From positions 2,728,001 through 2,792,000 of the forward strand of contig OY756144.1 in the NCBI GenBank assembly GCA_963576785.1: a stretch of DNA of 64,000 bases, written 5' to 3'. The notes beneath the pieces are model-generated. The model did no database searches and was not told where the DNA came from. It saw only the letters and a list, made by a program, of their open reading frames with translations. Shown here one piece after another: positions 21,384 to 33,291 of the stretch. Source of the DNA: Chlorophyllum brunneum (Eukaryota; Basidiomycota; Agaricomycetes; Agaricales; Agaricaceae). The first letter of the stretch is position 1, and every line of letters starts with the position of its first letter. A program made the translations under genes and the position numbers.

Positions 21384-22740
21384 TGCACCAGGAGGAGGCG
21401 TGGCCCCACTTGTAGCAGCGGGTACACAATGACTCATTATGGCAAGGGTTAGCAAAGAGTATTATACACTGCTTGTTCCCAAACATAATCTTCTTGTTCA
21501 GAAGACTGAGAGTGCGGGTACCCCTCATGGAGTCCCAGATGTCAAAGAACACCATATATGAGTCGGACATCCTGGAGTTGCACACCAGTCTCGGGGGGCC
21601 CTTGAGACTGATAAGAGGAGCATGCACTGACGAGGTAAGAACCTCCTTGACGTCAGCTGGGGTACATTGAACTCTGGTGGTAGAGTTCTTGAGATAGGGG
21701 ACATTGACCACACAGAGGTACGACACCAATGAGGGGAGTCCAATCCAGAAGGGAGCTCTTGGAGGGGACAGACATTTGACCAGCACTCTAAGGATCTCAA
21801 TATTCTTAGTTGTGGCAAGCTTGTTAGTGGCCATAGAGTAGCCATCATATGTGAGCGTGGCACCTTCCATGATCAGAGAGCTTCTCCCAGCCTTTAATGC
21901 CTTACAGGCCTACTGGGTAAGGGTATAGAGACCAGCCGAAGCATTCAACTTGTCTTCATAGGAGACTAGGACCTGCTTGTGCGACAGTCCAGGAATTGTG
22001 AATGCTGGCTTCTTAGGGCAAGCATTGGATGAGGGAGGTTGCTTTGCAGTCTTGGCTTGCACATGAAGCCTGAGTAGCTGCTCTGCAGAGAGGTGGGGGA
22101 AGGCTGCTTTCAATGAAGAGAGCGGGTCTATCCCAGGTTTGGCCGAGGCCAGTTGTTTCACTGCAGCCAAGTAAGCCTTCTGTCCTGGCTTGGGCTTCAA
22201 AGCAAGCGTGGAGGGAGGAGGTCCAGAGGGCCTCTTGTAGGGGACCTGAGGCTTGGTAGGGGCCTTTACAGGTCAAACAGGTTCTTTCCCCTTAGAGTCC
22301 ATGCACAGGCATTTGACCAGAGTTTTCTCTGGGTCCATAAGGTCATCCTCCTCCTGCACAGGGGGCCCCCACTGGGGGGGGCCAAGGGTAGAAGGCCCTG
22401 GTACCCTTGGAGGGGTAGCCGGGAGTCTGAAAGTCACCACTGGGGGAGCAGGAAACCCCAAAGCAATTGAGTCCCTCAGGGAGAGAGTCACTTGCCCCTG
22501 TGTAGGTTTCACACCACATGGGGGAGGATGCAACCGTCTGGACTATCTCAGATAGTCAAGAGGCAATGGGATGGAAGGATGGAGCATCCTCCTGGGGAAT
22601 GAGATGCACCATTTTCATGAAGTTGGCAACAATCCTGAGCAACTGTTAGATTGCATCTGGTACTAATGTTAATGCCCAGGATAGAGAGGGGGGCAGCAGT
22701 AGGCTCCTCCTGGTCATCCTATTCCATATTCTCCGGGGAG
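21139..22740 (-). pseudogene. LINE B ORF1 with CCHC zinc knuckles
   Basis: The C-terminal part (21,870-21,139) has CTRCYKWGHASSWC (C-x2-C-x4-H-x4-C), CPDCGRVHSCANHC and CRNCKKEHPTDSRKC, as expected of a LINE ORF1 nucleic-acid-binding region. Upstream frames at 22,200-21,910 (KPGQKAYLAAVKQ...) and 22,533-22,273 are its N-terminal parts, separated by stops. A probable start lies near 22,727. The same protein is found at 38,311-37,181 in the other B copy. Confidence 0.8.
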
Positions 22741-22752
22741 GCAGGGGGAGGG

Positions 22753-23718
22753 GACTCAATTGGTTCTACCAAATAAGCTCTTGACCCATCTGTACATTCT
22801 GGCCAGGGGCACTCCCTGGCTGTTTTTTGTCTCTTGTTAGAGTGGTTCAGGGATTGTCCTGACCGTTCCCTCACTTTCTGGTCCATTCCATTGTTGGTGA
22901 AATGGTCCATTCATTAGGATGTGCATTTATTTGCCGCTGACCTTCAAGTTACTGCTGGACATAGTCTAGCGATGTCCATTGACTTGCTGCATAAACTTAA
23001 TGTAGTGACCATTCAGAAGGCCTGGAGGGTTACCTTCCAGGACTCTTCTTATCACAGTTCAAACTTCCTTGCCCTCAAGGATAGTAAGAACAAAGTCTTA
23101 CAGCCAACGTACCTCCATGGAGGTTCTTGGCTTCCTTCCTTTCCCTCTCACTCCATTGCAACAAGAGCAAATCATGCATCCTTGGGCATACACCAACTAG
23201 CAAGTATTGCTCCCAGTTCCATCCTCTAGAGCCAATTGGCTGTGAGTGTGGGGCTCCTTTGGAGACCCGCACTCATATCTTGTGCTCTTGGCCTTTGTAC
23301 AAGAGACGTTGTGGCCTGCTAGTCTCCATTGACCAGCTGGTATCTTTTCTTAAGCATAACCCCTTAGTGTTTGCATTTAAGTCCAACACACCACTTGCGG
23401 AAGTTGGATAATGTGACATGGCCCCTGCTAGCTTCCCATGTCTCTGGTATGTGTAGAAGTTAATTGCAAATTGATGCATACTCTCCTTAGGGAGGGGAGG
23501 CTAGGGGTCGCTCATCATTCTGGTCTAGGATTTGCATGTCCATATGCATTTCCACAACTGTCCACCCAGACTACCTGTCGGCAGTCTATTTTGGCCAGGG
23601 GAGAGCCCATCTTTGATTACCCTCTATTGTAAGTACATGTCATAGTAGATACAGGTGGACTGCAATTGTACACCACCTTAAACATGATGATTTTTTTAAA
23701 AAAAAAAAAAAAAAAAAA
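22753..23718 (+). mobile_element. 5'-truncated LINE A copy (+)
   Basis: It begins inside RNase H (the DSIGSTK block), continues through KAWRVTFQDSSYHSSNFLALK and GCECGAPLETRTHILCSW and ends with the family A 3' end and poly-A (23,698-23,718). Stops at 22,771 and 22,915 break the frame. On the left it abuts the 5' end of a reverse LINE B, on the right a reverse LINE B RNase H fragment. No matching target-site duplication was found, so flanking deletion is likely. Confidence 0.8.
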
Positions 23719-23911
23719 GATGAAGGGAGTCAAGAGAGGTCTGTGGACAGAAACCCACAGAGACCTGGAGTTTGGTACAGTACTGGTGTCTGGTACCATG
23801 AATGGCCCACTTCTCTGAGGAGTAAGTGTGCCAGATATGAAGGAAGTACTCGGGATGACCCCCAAACCACTTCATAAGAGTGTTACACATGGCAAGCAAG
23901 TCAGCCTGACC

Positions 23912-26137
23912 CTTGGTAAATTGGTTGAGAAAATACTTTCCAACCGAATTCAGTTTGATGCCATTAAACATGACATCTTTCACCCCCATCAACCCGGAGG
24001 CATTCACCAACATTCCACTGAGGATGCTGGATTGTTCCTTACCTACCTGGTTTGTACTGGGTGGGCTAAGGGTCTCAAAACAAGCATTGTTGCATTTGAC
24101 ATTGCTCAGTTCTTCCCCTCCTTAAACCATGAGATGCTCATGGCCATACTTGCCAAGCAGGGGTTCCCACTTAACATGAGGACCTTTTTTGCTTCATACT
24201 TGGTGGGCCGTTCTACTGTTTATACATGGAATAGCTTCTCCTCTGATCCCTGGGATGCAGATGTGGGCATCAGACAGGGCTCTGCCATGTCCCCAGTCCT
24301 CTCTGGCCTCTATATCACCCCTCTTATGAAGGTCTTTGATTTGCGGATTACTTCCCCTGGGAGCACTCTGCTATCTTATGTCAATGACGGTACCATCATC
24401 ACCCAGGCTAAGACCTGGGACAAGAACTTGGGCACCCTCAAGAGGGTGTATATTGTTTTCTTCGATCTCTTCATAGTATTTGCACTTGTCATGGAGCATG
24501 ACAAGTCTGAACTTTTCCACTTTTCCAGGAAGTCTGGAGATGTAAACCCCCCCCTTGACTTGGGCTTCAGTCCATTCACAGGGGACACTCCTCTCCACCC
24601 TAAGACCTATTGGAGGTATCTGGGCTTTTACTTTGATTGTGCTCTGAATTTTCAGGAGCATGTTCAACACTACTCTACCAAAGCCCTTTCTACCATGAAA
24701 GTAATGGGATGCTTGGTAACTCCTCCCACAGTCTGACCCCCAAGCAGAAGTGGCTCCTTTTCAGGTCATGTGTCATGCCTATTGCAACATATGGCTTCTG
24801 TCTGTGGTATTTTGACAAGGCCCAATGTAAAGGCCTTCTCAAATCCCTCAATACTATACAATACAAGGCTGTGTTGTGGATCACTGGTACATTCTGCACC
24901 TCCCCTTCTGGCAGCACTGAAGCCCTTGCTGGTCTCATCCCCATCCACTTCCATCTGAAGAAGTTGGCCTCAAGAGCAAACTACCATCTTGCCACCCTCT
25001 CTGATACCCATCCTCTTTGATCTCTTCTCAATCATCCAAACTCCAAGGATGCCCCCCTACACCCTCTCTCTGTCTCCCTTCTGACCAACCACCTCATTAG
25101 GCAGGTCAGGGGCTCCCTCATGGAAGCTGTTTCCATGCTTCCATCCCTTACTAAGCAGTTTGATCCCTGCTCCATAGTGGCCCAACCTGGTCACCATCTC
25201 CTGGACCACTTTGCAGCCCAAGTATTCTTCCATAACTCTCCTTGTTCTCATGATGAGAGAGCTGTGCACATAAGGCATCTGAACAGTACTTTGGAACATG
25301 CTAATGCCAATCCTTGGGTTCTTACCATGGCCACAAACACAAGTCTACCGCTACAAGGGGAATTCCAGGCAGTCTCTGCTGCCCAGATCTACTGGTCAGG
25401 CTAGCATGTCTTCTAGACAAGACATGCAGCTGGTTGAGTGACAGCTCCTGATGTGGAGCTGTATGCTATTCGGATTGCAATTGGGAAGGCTACTAGTCTC
25501 CCTGACTATGACTCCATTGTCTTGTTCACTGATTCCCTTGGTTCAGCCAGAAGAGCAGTAGACCCCTCCATTCACTCTGGTCAGGCTCACTTGCTTGCCA
25601 TATGTAATGCTCTCATAGAGTGGTTTGGGAGTCACTCCGAATGCTCCCTTCACATCTGGTACACTTACTCATCTGAGAAGTGGGCCATTCATGGTACCAT
25701 ACACCAGTACTGTACCAAACTTCAGGTCTCTGTGGGTTCCCATCTGCAAACCTCTCTTGACTCTCTTTGTCAGAAGGTTGTCAAGTCCTGCCAGGATTCC
25801 TGGATCACTCGATTCCAGGATCTTACTTACTTGGGAAGCCAGTTCATGGCTCTCAAAGGGTGTAATAGTAAGCCTCTCCAGCCTACCTACCTCAATGGAG
25901 GTTCATGGCTGCCTTCTGCCACAGCTGAGTCCAACTCACTGTCTGCCCACATGTGTAGAGTTATACTCAACCATGTGCCTATTGGGGCCTATAGGTCTCA
26001 GTTCTTCTAGGACAAACCTTTTTGGTGTCCATGTGGGGCTCCTTTTGAGTCTTATATGCATATTCTTACCAACTGCAGTCAGTTTGATTCCTCTAGAGGG
26101 TACCCAGCTACGCCAGGTGCCCTCATCAAGTTCTTGA
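23912..26137 (+). pseudogene. LINE B ORF2 C-terminal half (RT, RNase H, knuckle)
   Basis: RT is readable from LGKLVEKIL through AFDIAQFFPSLNH and GSAMSPVLSGLY to LLSYVND, where Asn replaces an Asp of the catalytic box. A frame change at about 24,715 precedes the thumb region. RNase H follows with TMATNTSLPLQ (first Asp lost), TAPDVELYAIRI (Glu position kept) and IVLFTDSLGSA, then the C-terminal region with a shift at about 26,010. Confidence 0.8.
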
Positions 26138-26741
26138 AGGCAAACCCTCAGGTGTTTGCCTTCCCATCTGTTCCTTAGGGAATTGGATAACTGGCTCAGG
26201 GTAGGTGGGTTATTGTCTGGTGCCAGAGAACTCCAGTGAAAGTCTGGTAAAGACCTTTGGAGTTTTATGAACGGAGTTGTCCCCTTCAGTGACTAGGTGT
26301 GGTGAAGATACCAATAGCCACACAAATGGTGTGGCCTATTACTCTGGCAAGGGTAACTGTGACTAGGGGGATGACTCCTACCTAGTAAGAAGAACTCCGG
26401 GGACTAGTAGCAGGACTGGTAACTAGGGGTTTCTGTTGCTGGGCATTTATGGTGAACTAACACTTACTGACTGGGCCTGGTCTCTGGACTGGGTTGCTGG
26501 TTGGGGGACCTCCCTACCCACTTGCCTCCTCTGGCATCCACTCCCTTCACCCTCTGGGCTTGGGAGTAGGATGCGATTCTGTCTACTGTTGGTTTCGGGC
26601 AATGGTATGTCTGCTTGGTGGGGTGTGTCCACTACTTCTCCATAGATACCCACTAGATTACTCCTTTGTATTCTGGCTGTGGGCTGTGTTCAAGCACCAC
26701 ATAATAAATCAGCCCTAGGCCACGATTCAAAAAAAAAAAAA
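23912..26741 (+). mobile_element. Forward LINE family B copy, 5'-truncated in RT, with target-site duplication
   Basis: It starts at the LGKLVEKIL block of RT and ends in B 3' sequence with poly-A (26,729-26,743). It is flanked by AAGTCAGCCTGACC (23,898-23,911) and AAGTAAGCCTGACT (26,742-26,755), an imperfect duplication in the RNase H region of the reverse host. This is a simple 5'-truncated insertion of 2.8 kb. Confidence 0.85.
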
Positions 26742-27232
26742 AAGTAAGCCTGACTGGAATGAACAGAGGGGTCCACTGCTCTCCTGGCTGAACCCAGGGA
26801 GTCAGTGAACAATACAATGGAGTCACAGTTAGGAAGGCTGGTAGCCTTCCCAATTGTGATCCGAATAGCATACAACTCCGCATCAGAAGCTATTACTTAA
26901 CTGGCCACATGTCTCATCTGGAAAACATGCTGGCCTGACTAGTAGACTTGGGTAGCAGAAACTGTCTGGAATTCCCCTTGCAGTAGTAGACTTGCATCCG
27001 TAGCCACAGTGAGAATCCAGGGGTTAGTATTAGCACATTCCAAGGTACTGTTCAGATGCCTTATATGCATGGCCCTCTCATTACAGGAATGAGGAGAGTC
27101 ATAGAAGGATACCTGGGCCACAAAGCAGTCCAGGAGACAATGACCAGGTTGGGCCACTGCAAAGCAGGGGTCAAACTGTTCAGTAAGCTCAAAGTCGCCA
27201 TCGATGAACAGAAGAACAACCTTCATAGTTGG

Positions 27233-28771
27233 ATGGGGGTAAATTTTGGTAAGATTACTGTCCGTGCTGAGGAGACACCTCAACTGGACCTTTCTCCCCT
27301 GCAATGCACAGCCTCCAAAGGCCCCACACGAAAACCTGACAATGTTTGCATGGAGGTCATTGAACACATTGTCACTCCGGGTATCACTGATGGCAATGAA
27401 GTCACTCATTCGGGTATCTCCGATGATGACGTTCAAATGATCACTGAGGTGGAGTTCAAAACCATCACCAAAAAGAAGAAAGGTAAGGGCCGAAAGCCTG
27501 CTCCCGCCACTAATAAACCCACTGTTGCCAAGAAACCAGTTACTGTGGATCAGAAAGCCAAACCTGTGCAAGCCACCACCCCTGCTAAGGCCACCACAAG
27601 TCTGCCTACTCCTGTAAAGGAAGGCACAAAACCTTCCTATGTGGCGGCTGTGGGTAAAAATAACAGTTGCCCCACTCCCTTCTCTACTGGGCATGACCCT
27701 CTCAAACTCCTGGAGTTTGTGAGCAAATTCCCAGAATTGACGCATGAGAAAGTGGTAGCAATGTACAATGCTGCTTTTCCCACCCCCTCCCCTGCAAACA
27801 AGAAACCAGTTAAGAAAGCTGGCATAGTTTGCTCCACGTTAAATGGTCCCTCATACAAGTAGATTATCATTCCCCTCCTCACCAGACCCAATGTTTCCAA
27901 CTTTGGGGCCATCATCAACTCTCTCAATGCTTGCCTCATAGCCAAGAAGTCTAAGACCAGGGTCATCGCTGCCTCACAGGGTAAGCTGGGCCTCATGGTC
28001 CACACCTTGGAGGTGCTAACCCCTAAAGAGCTTAACATTGTCAAAGCATGGCTCAAGGAGAAATTCGGAGGGATCACCTCAGGTGATATATCCCTTCCCA
28101 AGTCCAAATCATTCGTGAAAGTCACAGACATCAGTTATATCACACCTTGAGGACAGGTTCTTACCAAAGCAGATGTCATTACCAGCATCCAGAATTCTAT
28201 CCACTTGGATGCCATACAATTTGCAACGCAACCAAGAGTGTAATGCAACTCCAAACACTCTGACATCTGCATGGTGTGGTTCGAAATCTGGGACTCCAAG
28301 GCAGGGTCCAATATCACGAAGATTGAGGACAAATTCCTCAACATTTACAGGGGACTCTTCTGCATCAGGAGGGCCAATGCCAACTGGGGAGTTCCATTCT
28401 GCACCAAGTGCTGTAGATGGGGTTATCCTCTTATCCAATGCCATGCAAGACTGTTCACCTGCACTCACTGCAAAGGTCCCTACTCCACTGCCAACCATCG
28501 CACCTTTACCTACTGCTGCAAGGGTAACAACAAAGCAGACCCACCCATTGCGGCCACCCCCACTGGAGAACCATGCCCCCATAAGGCTACATGCTCCAAC
28601 TGCAGCAAGGACCACCTTGCCACTGACCGTAAATGTCAGTTTTGGAAGAAGCGATTCGACTACAACTGGCACACAAACAAAGCGCTTGAACTAAGAGCCA
28701 ACAAAGGAGTCCCATTGCCCCCCTCCTCATCATCCCCAGCTAGTCAAAGCCAGACTAACCCCCCTCAATGA
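27233..28771 (+). pseudogene. Family C ORF1, lysine/proline-rich with Cys/His knuckles
   Basis: The frame starts at ATG 27,233, runs with a basic K/P/T-rich region, is stopped by TAG at 27,860-27,862, continues in the same frame to TGA 28,148 and resumes in another frame to TGA 28,769-28,771. The C-terminal region holds CTKCCRWGYPLIQC (the usual His of the knuckle is Tyr), CTHCKGPYSTANH and CSNCSKDHLATDRKC. The last codons overlap the ORF2 start as ATGA at 28,768-28,771. Confidence 0.8.
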
Positions 28772-31700
28772 ATAACGCACCTGACAATCAAGACAGGCCT
28801 CCTTGCTCACTTCTGAGTAAGTTGAAGGTCTGCTCTCACAATGTTGGAAGATCATATGGAGTGATGGAGACAGTCCTCGTGCATAGAGGTGATGTCAACC
28901 TCCTCCTCATACAAGAACCCCTATGGAGATACCTCTGCAATATCCCTTCTCCCGTCTCCAACAACAGTTTCCCCCTTATGGGAGGCCCAGTCCACCCGGA
29001 CTAGACGCTCCTCTCATATCCGATTATTGCCGAAGAAGTCCTCCAAGTTGGATGGTGGCATCACCCTCAATGGATGGTGAACATGGAACACTGTACCACT
29101 CCCCAAGTCCTTGCCTTTGCTCACAAGAGACTCAAGCATCTCCGACCCTCTGTCAGAAGAGATATTATAGAACATTGAGACCTCCTGCACATCTCTCTTT
29201 GTGCAGGAGGAGAAGAACTACTGTTGCTTAACGTATACAATGACAGCCGTAACACTGTGCTCCACTTCCTCGAGGAGCGCCTCTTCGACCTTCCACCCTT
29301 TCTCTTACTGGGTAGGGATATCAATATTCGATCTGAGCAATGGGACCCTTCAATGGACCAACATCTGCCAAGTGCAGACTGTCTCCTCATAATCACCAAA
29401 GCCCTCAACTTAGAGAGGTCAATCCCATCTGCGGCCAAACCAACATGCTATGCCTCAGACCCCAACCTACCAGACATGGTCATCGACCTGTTGTTTGTTT
29501 CGGGAATATTACTGTACATCCCTACCCATGCTATCCAGAAAGGCGATCGATACAACTTGGATCATGCCCCCCTTCTAATCAGGGTTCCTATTCCACAGAT
29601 GGAAGTTGTCATCGAAAGAATGACAATTCCCAAAGAGTTGGAGGAGGAAACCAAATTCCTGATGGATATCACGGAAGGGATTAACACCAAGAACTGGCCA
29701 ATGAATGACACAGACAAGCTGGAGAGAGCTGTTGCCGAATTGGGAGTTTTGTTTGACAGGTCCTGGAATCGCAACGTGAAGAAGACCAAGGTCACCACTA
29801 GGTCCAAGACCTGGTGGAATGAAGAATGTTCTAATGCACTCGCAATGCACTGAGTAGACCACAAGAACAAGTGCAAATGGAACACCTTTTGCAAGACCAT
29901 GAGAAAAATAAAAAGAGCATATTTCAACAGGAAGATTTAAGAAATCTCGGTCGACAATCAATGTCCATGGGATCTGATGCCGTGGGTCAAAGCATGTGCT
30001 CTCCCAGCTATGGAAGCTATTCGCCACAACGGTCGGCCTTGTCTTACCATGGACAACCTATGGATGGCCCTTGACCAACATTACAACTCAGCCCAGGACA
30101 GACCTGTCAATGTGGCTGTACTGGAAGAACTACCACTGCCAATTGGTATGGAGAATAGGACTTGGGTTGATTTCTCTCTCCCAGAGATGAGGGAATCACT
30201 CAAGGATACCTCGAATTCTTCCACCCCCAGCTCTGACCACATCTCCTGGTCCCACCTTAAACAGATCGCCACTGTTGACACTTGCGCCGACCTCTTCCTC
30301 AAAATCAGCTGTGTATGCCTAACCCTTGGACACTGGCCCTCGCACTTCAAAAAGTCAACATCAGTAATCATCCCCAAACCCAACAAACCTGACTACTCCA
30401 CTCTGAAGGCATTCAGACCGATTGTCTTACTCAATACATTTGGCAAGCTAATAGAGAAAATGCTAGCCAAACAACTCCAATTCAAGGCGGTGAAATTCAA
30501 GGTTCTCCACCCTCACCAACTGGGAGCCATCCGACAATGATCCACCAAGGATGCGGGGCTTTTCCTAACCCATATTATCCGGGGAGCATGGACGAAGAAA
30601 AAGAAAACATTGGTGCTTGCATTTGATGTCGCCCAATTCTTCTCCTCCCTTAACCACAACCTCCTTACTGACATACTCAATTGGCAGGGATTCCCTCCCC
30701 AGATTGCGGGGTTCTTCAACAACTATCTCAAAGAATGCTACACTACCTACCAGTAGAACAACAAAAACTCCCTGGAATATGACACAGCAGTTGGAGTGGT
30801 CCAAGGCTCAGCCCTTAGCCCTATTCTCTCTGCCCTTTACCTTGCCCCCCTCCTTCAAATCTTTGACGTCTGCATGGAGGAACACTGCAACAAATGGGAC
30901 TTTGATGTCCTATCTTTTGTGGATGATGGCACCCTTGTCGTGCAATTCCTGTCCCTCGAACGGAATGTCAAAATACTCCAACACATGTACCATGAAATGG
31001 AGCAGCTCATGAATGAATTTGGCCTAGTGATCAAACACAGCAAGTCCAAAGTCTTCCACTTTATGTGTGCAAGGCAGGACTCCAATCCCTCTATCGATTT
31101 GGAATCCCCACCATTCACTGGTCATACCCCCCTTAAGCCGAAAGCCCACTGGCAATATCTTGGCTTCTATTTCGACCGGACACTAACCTTCAAGGAGCAC
31201 ATCCACTACTACTCTGCCAAGGCAATATCTTCAATCAAGGCAATGAAAATGCTAGGAAACTCCGTACGTGGTCTGTCCCCTAGCAACAAAAGACTACTGT
31301 ACCATTCGTGTGTCATACCAGTGGTGAAATATGGATACCGATTATGGTTTCATGACAAGTCACGAATGAAAGGGACTTGCAAAATTCTCAACAAAATGCA
31401 ATGGAGAGTGGCCCTCTGGATAACTGGGGCCTTCTGAACTTCTCCTACCAGTGGCGTTGAGTCCCTCGTAGGGCTCATGCCCATCAAACTCCACCTCCGA
31501 AAGTTGGCCAAATGGCAAGCATCAAGACTTCACACATTGGATGATGAATATGCACTGGCAAGATTGATGAAAGAGTATTATTCTTCTCCACACCAACTTC
31601 ACATCAAGAATTTCATGGAGATTCAGAAGAAGACACTTAGAGCTGTAATGGATGTTTTGTGCCCCACCCCCGAGACTCGGTATATAGAACATTTCAACTC

Positions 31701-32816
31701 TGTTTCCAAATCTGTCTGGTCCGGATGTAGGTTACTTGACCATTTCCCTGCTAATGTATCTTTCATAGGATTCAACCAGGACAATCCCCACCTCTTAAAG
31801 ACACTTTGGGATGATGTAATGATAAATGCGATGATGGACTTCAAGTCCATCATTATTGGCACGGACGGATCGGTCCACCCCAACCCCAACCCGCTTGCTA
31901 GCCAGTTCATGGCAGCAGCCACTATTCAATACTTAGACAGAGGGAGCTCTATCATGAAGAGGCTTGGAGGAACAATGTCAACTGACACTGAACTGGTCGC
32001 GTAGTACATTGGAATCACCAAAGTACTTGCCACTGATGACTATGACCAGATTGAACACATTCACATGTTCACAGACTCCCTTGCAGCCTCCCGGCTTCTA
32101 CTTGACTGCTTGCCATACTCCTGCCAGCGACAGTCCATCCTCACCTCGAAGGCACTCCTGGCTTGGTTCAACAAGTCTGACTAGCACCACCTCTCGTTTT
32201 ACCACACTCTGTCGAAGTGCAAGTACGGCATCCAAAAAGCCATGCACGACTGGATCCAAACGGTTGCCTGGCCCAATCAGGGTCAAAATCACCGTGTCCC
32301 TAACTCCGTCACCTACCTACACAAGAAGTCTGCCGAATGTGCCATTCATACATGGCAGGCCATGTTCGGGTTCAAGAAATACAGTAGTAGCTCCTTCCTC
32401 CACCTCCTGGTGTGGGCAAACAGGGCCTCCGCTTTACCGTCGCACATCAAGTCTGGTCCCTGGATGCAAGAATACAGATACCAGCCACAGCTCTTTGCAA
32501 GAGCGTGTTGCACCATCCTATGCCATGCCCCAATTGGTGAATACCAACTTTGGTTCTTCCCCAATAAGGATTTATCTTGCCACCACTGCAACAATCAGAT
32601 GGTCCAGACTAGGTCGCACATCCTCCATCGTTGCAACAACTTTGATCATCACTTTGGCATTGACACCATCAAGACATTCATCAACTTCTTGCAATGCAAT
32701 CCTGCCACATTCAGCTTCCCTCCAGAGCCTGATTGCCCTCATATCCACGCCAGTTCAATACCCCTGTTACATCATTGTCAAGTCCATCAGAGGTTTGGGT
32801 CCATGCCCACATAAGT
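28768..32816 (+). pseudogene. Family C ORF2: endonuclease, reverse transcriptase, RNase H, C-terminal knuckle
   Basis: Domains in order: endonuclease start with KVCSHNVGRSY and LLLIQEPLWRYL (28,800-28,950), then LLGRDINIRSEQWDP (29,305-29,350, where the A and B families read GDFN). RT follows from about 30,000 with FRPIVLLNTFGKLIEKML, AFDVAQFFSSLNHN, GSALSPILSALYLAPLL and LSFVDDGT (30,910-30,935). RNase H shows IIIGTDGSVHPN, STDTELVA and HMFTDSLAASR (31,850-32,090). The C-terminal CHHCNNQMVQTRSHILHRC lies near 32,580-32,635. Stops or shifts occur at about 29,004, 29,853, 30,540, 31,437, 32,004 and 32,184. Confidence 0.85.
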
Positions 32817-33250
32817 CCTTTCTTCTTTTCCTTTTTTCTTATGCTCTCCCAGTTATGGATTTCAATTTCACTTCTCTACCTCTCTTCTCCTTGCTCATCT
32901 ACTATTTTATATAGTCTTCATTCAATATCCATCATTCCCATAGTGTCTGGGCAAAATGCCCCTCCACACACTAGTATAGTTCGTTGTTCTCCCTTGTGTT
33001 TGCAAGTCGATAGTTCCTCTCTATCAATTTCTCTCTTTCACCCTCTCTCTCTCCGAATTCCTTTCATTCTTTTTCCCACCATTCAACTTAGGTATCAAAC
33101 ATCTCTCTAGTGTACACACTAGATAGTATCGAGTCTCATAGTGTTAGTTTATGAGTAGTTTACTTTCCTTGCTCTGAACATTTTGTATGTTCTGCCTTTG
33201 TATGTATGTACATGCAGACTGCGATCAAGCACCGCTTTATAAATTGTTGA

Positions 33251-33277
<27 letters not shown>
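32817..33277 (+). repeat. Family C 3' untranslated end
   Basis: A C/T-rich stretch follows the ORF2 stop and leads to ATGCAGACTGCGATCAAGC and the poly-A tract. The short box ACTGCGATCAAGCACC resembles the ACTGCGATCATGTACCACC box just before poly-A in family A, so the two 3' ends may share an ancestral recognition element. No other copy of this end is in the window. Confidence 0.7.
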
Positions 33278-33282
<5 letters not shown>

Positions 33283-33291
33283 TTCAGTAAG

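Larger units (their letters stand above)
13362..22752 (-). mobile_element. Near full-length reverse LINE family B copy, carrying S3 and an internal tandem duplication
   Basis: Reading right to left: ORF1 (22,740-21,139), endonuclease (21,131-19,584), linker (19,565-19,032), RT (18,899-17,433), RNase H and knuckle (15,119-13,920), 3' end and poly-T (13,920-13,362). Removing S3 (2.3 kb) and one copy of a duplication of about 980 bp leaves about 6.1 kb, the same as the complete family C copy. All frames carry stops or shifts, so it is inactive. Flanks are LINE A pieces on both sides, with no clear target-site duplication. Confidence 0.8.
27188..33277 (+). mobile_element. Complete LINE of a third family (C), 6.1 kb, with 14-bp target-site duplication
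   Basis: This is the only element whose two ends are both preserved and uninterrupted. It is flanked by AACTGTTCAGTAAG (27,174-27,187) and AACTATTCAGTAAG (33,278-33,291), the target in the reverse LINE B. It has ORF1 (27,233-28,771), ORF2 (28,768-32,816), a T-rich 3' region of about 440 nt and a poly-A tail (33,255-33,279). The 5' untranslated part is only about 45 nt. Several stops and shifts make it inactive, but domain order is complete. Codon choice and 3' end differ from families A and B. Confidence 0.9.
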
